From NCBI RefSeq assembly GCF_034661175.1, contig NZ_CP141058.1:496001-560000 (forward strand): a DNA stretch of 64,000 nucleotides, written 5' to 3'. Source of the DNA: Nocardioides renjunii. Lineage in GTDB: Bacteria > Actinomycetota > Actinomycetes > Propionibacteriales > Nocardioidaceae. The notes under the pieces were generated by a model, which worked only from the letters and a program-made list of their open reading frames with translations, did no database searches and had not been told where the DNA came from. The position numbers and the translations under genes are program-made. Numbering within the stretch: the first letter of the stretch is position 1; each line of letters starts with the position of its first letter. Below are positions 43,822 to 53,080 of the stretch, piece after piece.

Positions 43822-46398
43822 ATGTTCGAGCGGTTCACCGACCGAGCCCGGCGAGTTGTCGTGCTGGCCCAGGAAGAGGCCCGCATGCTCTCCCACAACT
43901 ACATCGGGACCGAGCACATCCTGCTCGGCCTCATCCACGAGGGCGAGGGCGTCGCTGCCAAGGCGCTGGAGTCCCTCGACATCTCCCTGGAGGCCGTGCG
44001 CGCCCAGGTCGAGGAGATCATCGGCCAGGGCCAGCAGGCTCCCTCGGGACACATCCCCTTCACGCCCCGCGCCAAGAAGGTGCTCGAGCTCTCGCTGCGC
44101 GAGGCGCTCCAGCTCGGCCACTCCTACATCGGCACCGAGCACATCCTGCTCGGCCTGATCCGGGAGGGCGAGGGTGTCGCGGCCCAGGTCCTGCAGAAGC
44201 TCGGCGCCGACCTCAACCGGGTCCGCCAGCAGGTCATCCAGCTGCTCAGCGGCTTCCAGGGCAAGGAGTCGGCCGCGGCCGGCGCCCAGACGTCCGGCTC
44301 CGGCGGCGAGGCCCCCTCGAGCTCGCTCGTCCTCGACCAGTTCGGCCAGAACCTCACCCAGGCCGCGCGCGAGGGCAAGCTCGACCCCGTCATCGGGCGC
44401 GAGCAGGAGATCGAGCGCGTCATGCAGATCCTGTCGCGCCGCACGAAGAACAACCCCGTGCTCATCGGCGAGCCGGGCGTCGGCAAGACCACGATCGTGG
44501 CCGGCCTCGCCCAGGACATCGTCCGCGGCAGCGTGCCGGAGACGCTGAAGGACAAGCAGATCTACACGCTCGACCTCGGTGCGCTGGTCGCCGGCTCTCG
44601 CTACCGCGGTGACTTCGAGGAGCGCCTCAAGAAGGTGCTCAAGGAGATCCGCACCCGCGGCGACATCGTGCTGTTCATCGACGAGATCCACACCCTCGTC
44701 GGCGCCGGCGCGGCCGAGGGCGCGATCGACGCCGCCAGCATCCTCAAGCCGATGCTGGCCCGCGGCGAGCTGCAGACCATCGGTGCCACCACGCTCGACG
44801 AGTACCGCAAGTACCTCGAGAAGGACGCCGCCCTCGAGCGCCGCTTCCAGCCCATCCAGGTGCAGGAGCCCTCGATCGCGCACACCATCGAGATGCTCAA
44901 GGGCCTGCGCGACCGCTACGAGGCGCACCACCGCGTCACCATCACCGACGAGGCCCTGGTCTCGGCGGCGACGCTGGCCGACCGCTACATCTCCGACCGG
45001 TTCCTGCCGGACAAGGCCATCGACCTCATCGACGAGGCCGGTTCGCGACTGCGCATCCGCCGGATGACCGCGCCGCCGGACCTGCGCGAGTACGACGAGA
45101 AGATCGCCGACGTCCGCCAGCGCAAGGAGGCGGCCATCGACGGCCAGGACTTCGAGGCCGCGGCCCGCCTGCGGGACGAGGAGAAGCAGCTCGCCGCCCG
45201 CCGTGGCGAGCGCGAGAAGCAGTGGCGCGCCGGTGACCTCGACGAGATCGCCGAGGTCGACGAGGAGCTGATCGCGGAGGTCCTGGCCGTCGCCACGGGC
45301 ATTCCGATCGTCAAGCTCTCGGAGGAGGAGTCCACCCGTCTGCTCAAGATGGAGGACGAGCTCCACAAGCGCGTGATCGGCCAGGAGGAGGCCGTCAAGG
45401 CCCTCAGCCGTGCCATCCGTCGTACGCGTGCGGGTCTGAAGGACCCCAAGCGTCCCGGTGGCTCGTTCATCTTCGCCGGCCCCTCGGGCGTCGGGAAGAC
45501 CTGGCTGTCCAAGACGCTCGCCGAGTTCCTCTTCGGCGACGAGGACGCGCTGATCCAGCTCGACATGAGCGAGTTCTCCGAGAAGCACACGGTGTCGCGC
45601 CTGTTCGGCTCGCCCCCCGGCTACGTCGGCTACGAGGAGGGCGGCCAGCTCACCGAGAAGGTGCGCCGCAAGCCGTTCTCCGTGGTGCTCTTCGACGAGG
45701 TCGAGAAGGCCCACCCCGACATCTTCAACAGCCTGTTGCAGATCCTCGAGGAGGGTCGCCTGACGGACTCGCAGGGTCGCGTCGTCGACTTCAAGAACAC
45801 CGTCATCATCATGACCACCAACCTCGGCTCGCGAGACATCGCCAAGAGCGTCAACCTGGGCTTCGGCGCGGTCGGCGCCGACCCGGCGGGCTCCTACGAG
45901 CGGATGAAGAGCAAGGTGTCGGAGGAGCTCAAGCAGCACTTCCGTCCCGAGTTCCTCAACCGCGTCGACGAGATCGTCGTGTTCCCGCCGCTGTCGCAGG
46001 AGCAGATCGTGGCGATGGTCGACAACATGATCGACGCCGTCGAGCTGCGCCTGAAGGACCGCGACATGTCCCTCGAGCTCACCCAGTCCGCGAAGGACCT
46101 GCTCGCCGTGCGCGGGTTCGACCCGGTGCTCGGTGCGCGTCCGCTGCGCCGCACGGTGCAGCGCGAGATCGAGGACGTCCTGGCCGAGAAGATGCTGTTC
46201 GGCGAGGTCGGCCCGGGCCAGATCGTGCTGGTCGACGTCGAGGGCGAGGGCCCCACGGCGACGTTCACGTTCCGCGGCCAGAAGAACTCGACGGTGCCCG
46301 ACATGCCGCCGCTCGAGACGGTCGTGGAGGGTCCGCTCGGCGACGGGCCGGACGACTCGGCCGGACCGACCGACATCCCCAAGGCCAACGAGGCCTGA
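43822..46398 (+). CDS. clpC: ATP-dependent Clp protease ATP-binding subunit ClpC
   Basis: About 858 residues. Two N-terminal Clp repeats begin [23 protein letters not shown]. Next are AAA1 with Walker A GEPGVGKT (216-223), a UVR motif within the middle domain ([20 protein letters not shown]), AAA2 with GPSGVGKT (from 553) and a D2-small domain. It unfolds substrates for ClpP and is usually essential in actinobacteria. GAGGAG precedes the ATG. The upstream ClgR-like and SigR-like elements suggest stress control together with lon. Confidence 0.97.
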   Translation: MFERFTDRARRVVVLAQEEARMLSHNYIGTEHILLGLIHEGEGVAAKALESLDISLEAVRAQVEEIIGQGQQAPSGHIPFTPRAKKVLELSLREALQLGHSYIGTEHILLGLIREGEGVAAQVLQKLGADLNRVRQQVIQLLSGFQGKESAAAGAQTSGSGGEAPSSSLVLDQFGQNLTQAAREGKLDPVIGREQEIERVMQILSRRTKNNPVLIGEPGVGKTTIVAGLAQDIVRGSVPETLKDKQIYTLDLGALVAGSRYRGDFEERLKKVLKEIRTRGDIVLFIDEIHTLVGAGAAEGAIDAASILKPMLARGELQTIGATTLDEYRKYLEKDAALERRFQPIQVQEPSIAHTIEMLKGLRDRYEAHHRVTITDEALVSAATLADRYISDRFLPDKAIDLIDEAGSRLRIRRMTAPPDLREYDEKIADVRQRKEAAIDGQDFEAAARLRDEEKQLAARRGEREKQWRAGDLDEIAEVDEELIAEVLAVATGIPIVKLSEEESTRLLKMEDELHKRVIGQEEAVKALSRAIRRTRAGLKDPKRPGGSFIFAGPSGVGKTWLSKTLAEFLFGDEDALIQLDMSEFSEKHTVSRLFGSPPGYVGYEEGGQLTEKVRRKPFSVVLFDEVEKAHPDIFNSLLQILEEGRLTDSQGRVVDFKNTVIIMTTNLGSRDIAKSVNLGFGAVGADPAGSYERMKSKVSEELKQHFRPEFLNRVDEIVVFPPLSQEQIVAMVDNMIDAVELRLKDRDMSLELTQSAKDLLAVRGFDPVLGARPLRRTVQREIEDVLAEKMLFGEVGPGQIVLVDVEGEGPTATFTFRGQKNSTVPDMPPLETVVEGPLGDGPDDSAGPTDIPKANEA

Positions 46399-46426
46399 GC
46401 CTCATGGCCTGACCCGCCTCACCAGA

Positions 46427-46458
46427 TCACCCCGGGAGCGCCCAGCGCCCCGGGGTGA
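46427..46458. terminator. Perfect 10-bp hairpin at the clpC/mutY junction
   Basis: TCACCCCGGG (46427-46436) and CCCGGGGTGA (46449-46458) flank a 12-base loop. The hairpin is formed by the last codons of mutY and may also terminate clpC from the other side. Confidence 0.45.
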
Positions 46459-47308
46459 CCTGCGTCAGGAGGCCGTCGGCGACGAGGCTGTCGAGGCACC
46501 GCTCGCGCTGCTCCGTCCCGGGCCAGGCCGCCTCGACCTGGGCGAGCCCGAACGAGGCGGCGTCGCGGGCCAGCGCCATGATGCGTCCGCGGCACTGCCG
46601 GTCGGTGCCGGCCCACGCCTGGCCGCGGCGGGGCGGTCCGTCGTACGCCGGGAAGCCGGCGGCACGCCAGGCGCAGACCTCCGCGACGGGGCACGCGTCG
46701 CACCGGGGCTGGCGCGCCGTGCACACGAGCGCGCCCAGCTCCATCGTGGCGACCGCCCACGTCGCCGCGGTGGCGGGGTCGTCGGGCAGCAGCGCGGTGG
46801 CGACGTCGCGCTCGGCGCGGGTGACGGCCGGCGCGGGCAGCTCGGTGCCCGAGACCGCTCGCGCCAGGACCCGGCGGACGTTGGTGTCGAGCACGACGTG
46901 CCGGCGGCCGAAGGCGAAGCTGGCGATCGCCGCGGCGGTGTAGTCGCCGACGCCCGGCAGCGTGAGCAGGTCGTCGTACGCCGCCGGGACGACGCCGTCA
47001 TGGCGCTCGACGATCGCGACGGCGGCGGCGTGGAGGCGCAGGGCCCGGCGGGGGTAGCCCAGCCGGCCCCACATGCGCACCGCCTCACCCGTGGGCGCCG
47101 CGGCGAGGTCGGCCGGGGTCGGCCACCGCTCCAGCCAGGCGGCGTGGACCGGGACCACCCGGGCGACCGGGGTCTGCTGGAGCATGAGCTCGCTGACCAT
47201 CACCGACCACGGCGAGGCCTCCGGCCCGCGCCACGGCAGGACCCGCGCGTGGTCGTCGTACCAGTCGAGCACGGCGTCGTGCAGGTCGCTCGGTGCGGGC
47301 GTGTCCAT
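46427..47308 (-). CDS. mutY: A/G-specific adenine glycosylase
   Basis: About 293 residues. SVMVSELMLQQTPVARVVPVHAAWLERWPT and the helix-hairpin-helix LPGVGDYTAAAIASFAFG with catalytic Asp (VLDTNVRRVLAR) identify MutY. The iron-sulfur loop is CTARQPRCDACPVAEVC (C-x6-C-x2-C-x5-C pattern). The C-terminal Nudix-like domain is absent or reduced, as in other actinobacterial MutY. It removes adenine mispaired with 8-oxoguanine. TACGAT lies seven bases before the ATG. It is divergent from a membrane-anchored unknown. Confidence 0.94.
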   Translation of the reverse strand: MDTPAPSDLHDAVLDWYDDHARVLPWRGPEASPWSVMVSELMLQQTPVARVVPVHAAWLERWPTPADLAAAPTGEAVRMWGRLGYPRRALRLHAAAVAIVERHDGVVPAAYDDLLTLPGVGDYTAAAIASFAFGRRHVVLDTNVRRVLARAVSGTELPAPAVTRAERDVATALLPDDPATAATWAVATMELGALVCTARQPRCDACPVAEVCAWRAAGFPAYDGPPRRGQAWAGTDRQCRGRIMALARDAASFGLAQVEAAWPGTEQRERCLDSLVADGLLTQVTPGRWALPG

Positions 47309-47315
47309 CGCGGCG

Positions 47316-47369
47316 ATCGTAGGTGAGTCGGTGCGCCTCCGCCGAGACGGGCCGGTCGCTGCCTACCCT
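47316..47369. promoter_or_regulatory. Divergent leaderless promoters of mutY and the downstream unknown
   Basis: On the minus strand TACGAT (47316-47321) is seven bases before the mutY ATG. On the plus strand TACCCT (47364-47369) is six bases before ATG 47376. Confidence 0.5.
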
Positions 47370-47375
47370 GACCCC

Positions 47376-48206
47376 ATGCCGACGACCGTACGACCTCGTG
47401 GGCCGCTCCCGGCCCGGGTCTACTGGACCCGCCGCATCGTCGTGCTCGGCATCCCGCTCCTCCTCGTCGTGGTCATCGCCCGGCTGCTCGGCGGCTCGTC
47501 CGACGGCTCCTCCGACGGCGCGGACCGGGCCACCCAGGCAGGCGCCACGGTCCAAGAGACGGCGCCCAGCGCCGGCCCGACCGCCGGCGCCACCACCGGC
47601 ACCGAGGGGAAGAAGCGCAACGGCAAGGGAGAGGGCAAGGGGAAGGGCAAGAAGCAGCGCCAGGAGGAGACGGCTCCGCCCGAGCCGGTCCTGGCCGAGC
47701 CCACCGGCCCGTGCGCCGAGTCCGACATCGTCGCCACGCCGGCGATCACCACGGCGCCCGGCGGGTCCGACATCCCCATCACGATCAACCTGCGCACGCT
47801 GGTGAGCGAGGCCTGCACCTGGCAGGCGTCGGCGCAGACGATGACCGTGACGATCACGTCGGGCGACGACTACATCTGGAGCACCCGCGAGTGCCCGGCC
47901 GCCATCCCGGTGCAGGACGTGGTGGTCCGCTCGGCCGTCGACGCCCCGGTGGTGGTGACCTGGTCGGCCAAGCGCTCGGACGAGACCTGCTCGAACCTCA
48001 CCGCGTGGGCCGAGCTCGGGTTCTACCACGTGCAGGCGGCCGCCCTCGGCGGCGACGCCACCGACGTCCAGTTCGAGCTCGTCGCCCCCCAGCCGGGGGT
48101 CGTCACCCAGACCGCCGACCCCCAGCAGCAGGGTGGCGGCAAGGGGAAGAACGGCGACACCGCCCACACGCCCGGCGAGGACGGGGCGGGGAACTCCGCG
48201 GGGTGA
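47376..48206 (+). CDS. Membrane-anchored secreted protein of unknown function
   Basis: About 276 residues, function not recognised. A short basic start and one membrane helix (IVVLGIPLLLVVVIARLLG) are followed by a Ser/Asp/Gly linker. Next come a strikingly Lys/Gly-rich patch (GKKRNGKGEGKGKGKKQRQ) and a compact extracellular beta-type domain (about 110-235) with three cysteines (CAESDI, CTWQAS, ECPAAIP) plus a later one (ETCSNL). A Gly/Lys-rich tail closes it. Start set by TACCCT six bases before ATG. Being next to mutY, disA and radA is conserved for such a gene in some relatives as far as I recall, but gives no function. Confidence 0.72.
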   Translation: MPTTVRPRGPLPARVYWTRRIVVLGIPLLLVVVIARLLGGSSDGSSDGADRATQAGATVQETAPSAGPTAGATTGTEGKKRNGKGEGKGKGKKQRQEETAPPEPVLAEPTGPCAESDIVATPAITTAPGGSDIPITINLRTLVSEACTWQASAQTMTVTITSGDDYIWSTRECPAAIPVQDVVVRSAVDAPVVVTWSAKRSDETCSNLTAWAELGFYHVQAAALGGDATDVQFELVAPQPGVVTQTADPQQQGGGKGKNGDTAHTPGEDGAGNSAG

Positions 48207-48212
48207 CCCTCC

Positions 48213-48262
48213 TCGGCGGTGGGTGAGTCACGTTCTCGTCGCCTGGGACGTGGCTCAGGCGC
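48213..48262. repeat. Possible diverged copy of the GTGAGTGAGGCAG palindrome family
   Basis: ggcggtgggtgagtcacgttctcgtc...gacgtggctcagg follows the layout of the units at 23336 and keeps an imperfect inverted repeat (TGAGTCACGTTC with GGACGTGGCTCA). Confidence 0.35.
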
Positions 48263-48280
48263 CGGCCGGTGAAGGTCCGG

Positions 48281-48516
48281 GGCGGTTCCTCGGACACGTG
48301 TGCGGGATGTGGTCGTCGTACGCCGGGCGTGGGGGCGGTTTCTCGGACACGTGTGCGGGGTGTGGTCGCCGTACGCCGGGCGTGGGGGCGGTTTCTCGGA
48401 CACGTGTGCGGGGTGTGGTCGTCGTACGCCGGGCACGGGGGCGGTTTCTCGGACACGTGTGCGGGGTGTGGTCGTCGTACGCCGGGCGCGGGGGCGGTTT
48501 CTCGGACACGTGTGCG
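48281..48516. repeat. 53-bp minisatellite, about 4.4 copies
   Basis: CGGACACGTGTGCGG starts at 48291, 48344, 48397, 48450 and 48503, an exact 53-base period. Units differ by one to three bases. Each holds the palindrome ACACGTGT and tcgtcgtacgccgggcg. Because 53 is not a multiple of three, the open frames across it shift each unit and are not coding. It fills the gap between two convergent genes (48207-48537). Confidence 0.9.
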
Positions 48517-48537
48517 GCCCGCGCCGCCGCCCCCGCC

Positions 48538-49632
48538 TCAGATGTAGCGCTCGGTGATGCTCGACTCCGCGAGGCGGGACAGGCCCTCGCGGACGCTGCG
48601 GGCGCGGAGCTCGCCGACGCCCTCGACGGCCTGGAGGTCGTCGATGCCGGCGGAGAGCAGCTGCTGCAGGCCGCCGAAGTGGTCGACGAGGCGGTCGACG
48701 ACGGCGGCGGGCAGGCGCGGGACCTTGGCGAGCAGCCGGTAGCCGCGGGGCGCGACGGCGGCGTCGAGGTGCTCGGCGCCGCCGAGGCCGATCGCGCGGG
48801 CGACGGCCGCGGGGTCGACGAGCTCGGTGGGGGACAGGCCCTCGAGCTCGGCGAGGTGGGACTCGGGGCCGGCGATGCGGCGGCGGGCGTGGGGGAGGTA
48901 GTCGCGGACCACGAGCTCGCGCTCGGCGTCGACGCCGGTGACCAGCTCCTCGAGCTGGAGGGAGAGGAGGCGACCGTCGGTGCCGAGCTCGAGGACGTAG
49001 TCCTCGATCTCCCGGGCGATGCGGATGACCATCTCGAGGCGCTGGGCGACCACGGCGACGTCGCGGACGGTCACCAGGTCCTCGATCTCCAGCGCAGAGA
49101 GCGTCGCGGAGACCTCGTCGAGGCGCAGCTTGTAGCGCTCGAGCGTCGCCAGCGCCTGGTTGGCGCGGGAGAGGATCTTGCCGGAGTCCTCGAGGACGTG
49201 GCGGATCTCGCCGACGTAGGCGGCGATGATCTGCATCGACTGCGAGACCGAGATGACCGGGTGCCCGGTCTGCTTGGCGACGCGCTCGGCGGTGCGGTGC
49301 CGGGTGCCGGTCTCCTCGGAGGGGATCGTGTGGTCCGGCATGAGGTGGACCGCGGCCCGGTGCACCCGCGTGATGTCCTTGTCGAGGATGATCGCGCCGT
49401 CCATCTTGGCCAGCTCACGCAGCCCGGTGGCGGTGAAGGGCACGTCGAGGGTGAAGCCGCCCGTCGCGATCGAGTCGACCGTCTTGTCGAGGCCCAGCAC
49501 GATCAGGGCGCCGGTGCGGCCGCGGAGGATGCGCTCCAGGCCGTCACGCAGCGGGGTGCCGGGGGCGATGGACGCCAGGGTTGCGCGCAGCCTGAGCTGC
49601 TCGTCGACGCGCTCTGCCACCGGGTCCTCCAC
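48538..49632 (-). CDS. disA: DNA integrity scanning protein DisA (diadenylate cyclase)
   Basis: About 364 residues. The DAC domain has DGA (78-80) and RHR (111-113), the catalytic motifs for making cyclic di-AMP from ATP. A helical spine and a C-terminal helix-hairpin-helix domain ([21 protein letters not shown]) that binds branched DNA follow. It couples DNA damage to c-di-AMP levels. The GTG start has an agagag site upstream, and a TACACT box lies further up. It is downstream of radA on the same strand with a 171-base gap, a conserved pair. Confidence 0.96.
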   Translation of the reverse strand: MEDPVAERVDEQLRLRATLASIAPGTPLRDGLERILRGRTGALIVLGLDKTVDSIATGGFTLDVPFTATGLRELAKMDGAIILDKDITRVHRAAVHLMPDHTIPSEETGTRHRTAERVAKQTGHPVISVSQSMQIIAAYVGEIRHVLEDSGKILSRANQALATLERYKLRLDEVSATLSALEIEDLVTVRDVAVVAQRLEMVIRIAREIEDYVLELGTDGRLLSLQLEELVTGVDAERELVVRDYLPHARRRIAGPESHLAELEGLSPTELVDPAAVARAIGLGGAEHLDAAVAPRGYRLLAKVPRLPAAVVDRLVDHFGGLQQLLSAGIDDLQAVEGVGELRARSVREGLSRLAESSITERYI

Positions 49633-49803
49633 GTGCTCTCTCTGCGGGCGCCGCCCCCGCGCGCCATCGGGTGCAGTGTAGGGGTGAAGCAGCCCTCCCC
49701 AGTGATCCTTTGGGGTGCCCGCCCCGGCGGCCGGGCGCGAAGCCCGGATTCGGAGGGTCGGCCGGGACGCGAGGCCGGGTCGCGAGAACGGGTCGGAGCG
49801 GGC

Positions 49804-51198
49804 TCAGAGGGGCGGCGTGAGGTCGAGCGTCAACAGGGCCCCGAAGACGTCGTCGACCTCGATCACCTTGAGCCCGTCGACGGTGCGGTGGCTGGGGATC
49901 CCGCGCTCGCTGGCGAGCGTGCGTCCGCGCGGGACGACCGCCACCTTGAAGCCGAGGCGGGCCGCCTCGGCGATGCGCTGGGGCAGGTCGCGCACCCGGC
50001 GCAGCTCACCGGCGAGACCGATCTCGCCGATCGCGACCGCCCCGCGGGGCGCCGGCACCCCCAGGTGGGAGCTCGCCACGGCCACCGCGATGGCCAGGTC
50101 GGCGGCCGGGTCGTGGAGCTTGGCCCCGCCGACGGTCGCCACGAAGGTGTCGCTGCCGGTGATCCGCAGGCGGGCGTGGCGGGTCAGCACGGCCAGCACC
50201 ATGTCGACGCGGGAGGACTCCACGCCCGAGACCGTGCGTCGTGGTCGCTCGAGCGGCGAGGGCGTGAGCAGGGCCTGCACCTCGGCCAGGAGCGGGCGAC
50301 GGCCCTCCATGGTGACCGCGACGCACGTGCCGGAGACGTCCTGGGTGTGGTGCTCCACGAACAGGCCGGTCGGGTCGGTGACCGCCGAGATCCCCTCGGA
50401 GGACAGGTCGAAGCAGCCGACCTCGTCGACCGGGCCGTAGCGGTTCTTCATGGCCCGGACCATGCGGAACCGCGAGTTGCGGTCGCCCTCGAAGTGCAGG
50501 ACGACGTCGACGAGGTGCTCGAGGACGCGGGGGCCGGCGATGGAGCCGTCCTTGGTGACGTGGCCGACGAGCATCGTGGTGATGTTGCGCGTCTTGGCGA
50601 CGCGGATGAGCGCGGCGGCGACCTCCTTGACCTGGGTGACGCCTCCCGGCACGCCGTCGACCCCGGACGCGCCGATCGTCTGGACGGAGTCGACCACCAG
50701 CAGGGTCGGGCGGACCTCCTCGATGTGGGTCAGCACCGCCCCCAGGTCGGTCTCGGCGGCGAGGAACAGCTCGTCGTGGACCCCGCCGGTGCGGTCGGCG
50801 CGCAGGCGGACCTGGGCGGCCGACTCCTCGCCGGTGACGTAGAGGGTGCGCTGGCGGGTGCGGGCGGTCTGGGCGGCGACCTCGAGGAGCAGGGTGCTCT
50901 TGCCGACGCCGGGCTCGCCCGCCAGGAGGATGGCGGCGCCGGGGACGAGCCCGCCGCCGAGGACGCGGTCGAGCTCGGGCACGCCGCTCGAGCGGGCGAC
51001 GGACTCGGTGATGGCGACCTGCCCGATCGGCACCGCCGGCGTCGACACCGGGCCGGCGGCGGCCCGCAGCGTCGGCGCCCCCGCCTCGGCGACCGAGCCC
51101 CACGCCTGGCACTCGCCGCACCGGCCGACCCACTTGCCGGTCTCCCAGCCGCACTCGGAGCAGCGGTAGGACGGACGCGCCTTGGCCTTGGTCGACAT
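49804..51198 (-). CDS. radA: DNA repair protein RadA
   Basis: About 464 residues. A C4 zinc finger (CSECGWETGKWVGRCGEC), RecA-like core with Walker A GEPGVGKST, the RadA-specific KNRYG motif, and a Lon-protease-like C-terminal domain (LAIAVAVASSHLGVP). It is a helicase that drives branch migration in recombination, and it regulates DisA in other bacteria. The ATG at 51198 is chosen since TAGCGT lies seven bases upstream; a GTG three codons earlier (51207) falls within that promoter. Confidence 0.96.
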   Translation of the reverse strand: MSTKAKARPSYRCSECGWETGKWVGRCGECQAWGSVAEAGAPTLRAAAGPVSTPAVPIGQVAITESVARSSGVPELDRVLGGGLVPGAAILLAGEPGVGKSTLLLEVAAQTARTRQRTLYVTGEESAAQVRLRADRTGGVHDELFLAAETDLGAVLTHIEEVRPTLLVVDSVQTIGASGVDGVPGGVTQVKEVAAALIRVAKTRNITTMLVGHVTKDGSIAGPRVLEHLVDVVLHFEGDRNSRFRMVRAMKNRYGPVDEVGCFDLSSEGISAVTDPTGLFVEHHTQDVSGTCVAVTMEGRRPLLAEVQALLTPSPLERPRRTVSGVESSRVDMVLAVLTRHARLRITGSDTFVATVGGAKLHDPAADLAIAVAVASSHLGVPAPRGAVAIGEIGLAGELRRVRDLPQRIAEAARLGFKVAVVPRGRTLASERGIPSHRTVDGLKVIEVDDVFGALLTLDLTPPL

Positions 51199-51205
51199 GG
51201 CCCTC

Positions 51206-51211
51206 ACGCTA
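51206..51211 (-). promoter_or_regulatory. -10 box (TAGCGT), leaderless promoter of radA
   Basis: On the minus strand TAGCGT, seven bases, ATG at 51198. Confidence 0.5.
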
Positions 51212-51605
51212 GGTCAGGGCACCGACACCCGGTCCGCGCCGCGCCACCCGACGGGCCCACCGTCACCCGTCCGGTACGGACCACCTCTCCACAGGAGGTG
51301 CCCCATCCTGTGGACGACACCCGAAACCTGTGCACAAGTCGGTCCCCGGCTGGGGATGGAGGCCCCCGGTCGGGGGACGGACCGGTGGAGGGGGAACGGG
51401 CTCCCGCGACCCCTTGCGCCGCCCGGGAACGGTCGCGTAGAACTGCACCCACGCCGACCCGCAAGGGGAGGCGGGACGACTCGGGGACGAGGATCCGTCC
51501 GGACGGGAGGCTTCGGCCGACCGGCCGCCGCGACTGGGTGACGCAGGAGCGGGGATCGTCGAGGAAGAGCCGTCGACCGGAGGTCGTCACACGATCCGGT
51601 CAACC

Positions 51606-51642
51606 GAAGGGCCCTTGCGACTCATACTCGCAAGGGCCCTTC
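51606..51642. terminator. Perfect 15-bp stem, 7-base loop
   Basis: GAAGGGCCCTTGCGA, ctcatac, TCGCAAGGGCCCTTC. It is not next to the end of any recognised gene, so it may end an unannotated transcript or insulate the LacI-type promoter. Confidence 0.75.
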
Positions 51643-51680
51643 ACCTCTGTGGTGGGCGTGGACCCCCGGACGCCAAGGCT

Positions 51681-51708
51681 TATGCTGACCGCCGTTGGAT
51701 CGATCAAC
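51681..51708 (+). promoter_or_regulatory. Promoter and possible operator of the LacI-type gene
   Basis: TATGCT (51681-51686) could be the -10. GTTGGATCGATCAAC (51694-51708), a GATC-centred near-palindrome with one extra base, is a plausible autoregulatory LacI operator just downstream. Confidence 0.4.
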
Positions 51709-51726
51709 GTGCGCGGAGGGGGATCC

Positions 51727-52803
51727 ATGGGGCACAGCGACCGTCGGCTCGGCAGCCAGCTGCCGGTGACGCCGCCGACGCTCGCCGACGTCGCCGAGCG
51801 CGCCGGGGTCTCCCGGCAGACGGTCTCCAACGCGGTCAACAACCCCGACCTGCTGCGTCCCGACACCCTCGAGCGCGTCCGGCAGACGATCGCGGAGCTG
51901 GGCTACTCGCCCAACCGCGCCGCCCGCAACCTCCGCACCCGCACGTCCTCGCTGATCGGCCTGCGCTTCAACCCGGTCCAGGAGGGCACGGCCAACGCCG
52001 CGATGGACCGCTTCGTGCACTCCTTGGTCGAGGCCAGCGAGGAGGCGGGCTACCACGTCCTGCTGTTCCCCGGTGACGACGAGGACCCGGTCGGCGGCTA
52101 CGACAACCTGCTGCGCTCCACCGCCGTCGACGCGTTCGTCGTCACCGACACCTACCTCGGCAACCCGCAGGCCGCGTGGCTGAGTCAGCAGCGCGCGCCG
52201 TTCGTGGCCTTCGGCCGCCCCTGGGACGACGAGACCGCCCGCCACGTGTGGGTCGACGTCGACGGGGCCGCCGGGATCCGCCTCGCGACGCAGCACCTCA
52301 TCGACCGTGGCCACACGCGCATCGCGTGGATCGGGTGGCGCAAGGACTCCCCGATCGGCGAGGACCGCCGCTCGGGCTGGGTGTCGACGATGCACGCCAA
52401 CGGCCTGTCCACCACCGGCCTCGCGTCGCGCGTGGAGGACGTCGTGCACAGCGGCGCCGAGGCTGCCGCCGTGCTCCTCGACGAGTCACGGCCGACGGCC
52501 TTCGTCTGCGCCTCCGACACGCTCGCCATGGGCGTGCTGCACACGCTCTGGATCCGCCAGCTCGCGCCCGGGCGCGACATCGGGGTCGTCGGGTTCGACG
52601 ACTCGCAGGTGGCGCAGGTCTACCCCGTCGGCCTCACGTCCGTACGCCAGCCGCTCGAGGACGTGGCGGTCGAGGTCGTCCGGACGCTGCGCGCGCTGCT
52701 CTCGCACCAGCCCGTCGCCAGCCGGGGCGTCCTGCTCGAGCCGACGCTCGCCATCCGCGAGTCGAGCCAGCCGGGGGTCCCGGTCGCCGGCCGTCCCGCC
52801 TAG
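51727..52803 (+). CDS. LacI-family transcriptional regulator
   Basis: About 358 residues. The N-terminal helix-turn-helix TLADVAERAGVSRQTVSNAVNNPDLLRPDTLERV and hinge LGYSPNRAARNLRTRTS are typical. A periplasmic-binding-like effector domain follows (DAFVVTDTYL, HLIDRGHTRIAWIG, VGFDDSQVAQVYPVGLTSVRQP). GGAGGGGG precedes the ATG. No sugar operon lies next to it, so its effector and targets are unknown; it may act mainly at distant genes. The stop overlaps a small convergent gene by three bases. Confidence 0.92.
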   Translation: MGHSDRRLGSQLPVTPPTLADVAERAGVSRQTVSNAVNNPDLLRPDTLERVRQTIAELGYSPNRAARNLRTRTSSLIGLRFNPVQEGTANAAMDRFVHSLVEASEEAGYHVLLFPGDDEDPVGGYDNLLRSTAVDAFVVTDTYLGNPQAAWLSQQRAPFVAFGRPWDDETARHVWVDVDGAAGIRLATQHLIDRGHTRIAWIGWRKDSPIGEDRRSGWVSTMHANGLSTTGLASRVEDVVHSGAEAAAVLLDESRPTAFVCASDTLAMGVLHTLWIRQLAPGRDIGVVGFDDSQVAQVYPVGLTSVRQPLEDVAVEVVRTLRALLSHQPVASRGVLLEPTLAIRESSQPGVPVAGRPA

Positions 52804-52967
52804 CTGCTGGACTTCTTGCCCGACTTCTTGCCGCCCTTCTTGCCGCCCTTCTTCCCGAGCTCGGCCTGCGCTGCCGACGACTTCCGGGGGTTGGACTTCC
52901 CCTCCTCGTCGGCCTTGGCGTTGGCCTTCCTGGCCGTCTTGCTGCCCTTGCCCTTCTCGTCCGCCAC
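52800..52967 (-). CDS. Small lysine-rich basic protein (55 residues)
   Basis: A GTG-started frame of 56 codons with GAGGAG five bases upstream. It starts VADEKGKGSKTARKANAK and ends in repeats of GKKGGKKGGKKSGKK and a Ser tail. The product is strongly basic, with no Cys, Trp, Phe or Tyr seen, so it is probably disordered and may bind nucleic acid, like the basic tails of actinobacterial histone-like proteins. The reading frame uses GC-rich third positions like its neighbours. It ends four bases into the LacI-type stop, convergently. No family is recognised. Confidence 0.62.
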   Translation of the reverse strand: MADEKGKGSKTARKANAKADEEGKSNPRKSSAAQAELGKKGGKKGGKKSGKKSSS

Positions 52968-53080
52968 GGCTGCTCCTCACGCTCGGGTGGGTCGGCGCGG
53001 CCGCCGGCCTCGACCGCGACGTACCCCCTGTGCCCGGTTCGATGTCGTCGCCCGGGGCAGGCGCCCGGACGTCGCGTCGC

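Larger units (their letters stand above)
51212..51726. other. Long intergenic region with hairpins, no gene assigned
   Basis: About 515 bases between divergent radA and a LacI-type gene. It holds an inverted repeat CCACAGGA/TCCTGTGG (51289-51313) and several GC-rich stems near 51340-51400. A 15-bp hairpin follows at 51606, then a TATGCT box at 51681. Open frames on both strands show no family features and no good start signals. A small RNA ending at the hairpin is possible. Confidence 0.5.

Noticed and set aside
48255..48509. Short minus-strand frames across the 53-bp array (Pro/Arg/His-rich)
   Set aside because: The repeat period is not a multiple of three and the translated pattern changes frame each unit.
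51285..51337. Cluster of DnaA-box-like sequences (CTCTCCACA, TGTGGACGA, TGTGCACAA)
   Set aside because: Each differs from TTGTCCACA at one or two positions, two of them are simply the arms of one inverted repeat, and no dnaA, dnaN or other origin gene is near.
48133..51726. Plus-strand frame running through the repeats, disA and radA into the LacI-type gene
   Set aside because: Only the part from 51727 has a ribosome-binding site and family features; the rest is antisense to disA and radA.
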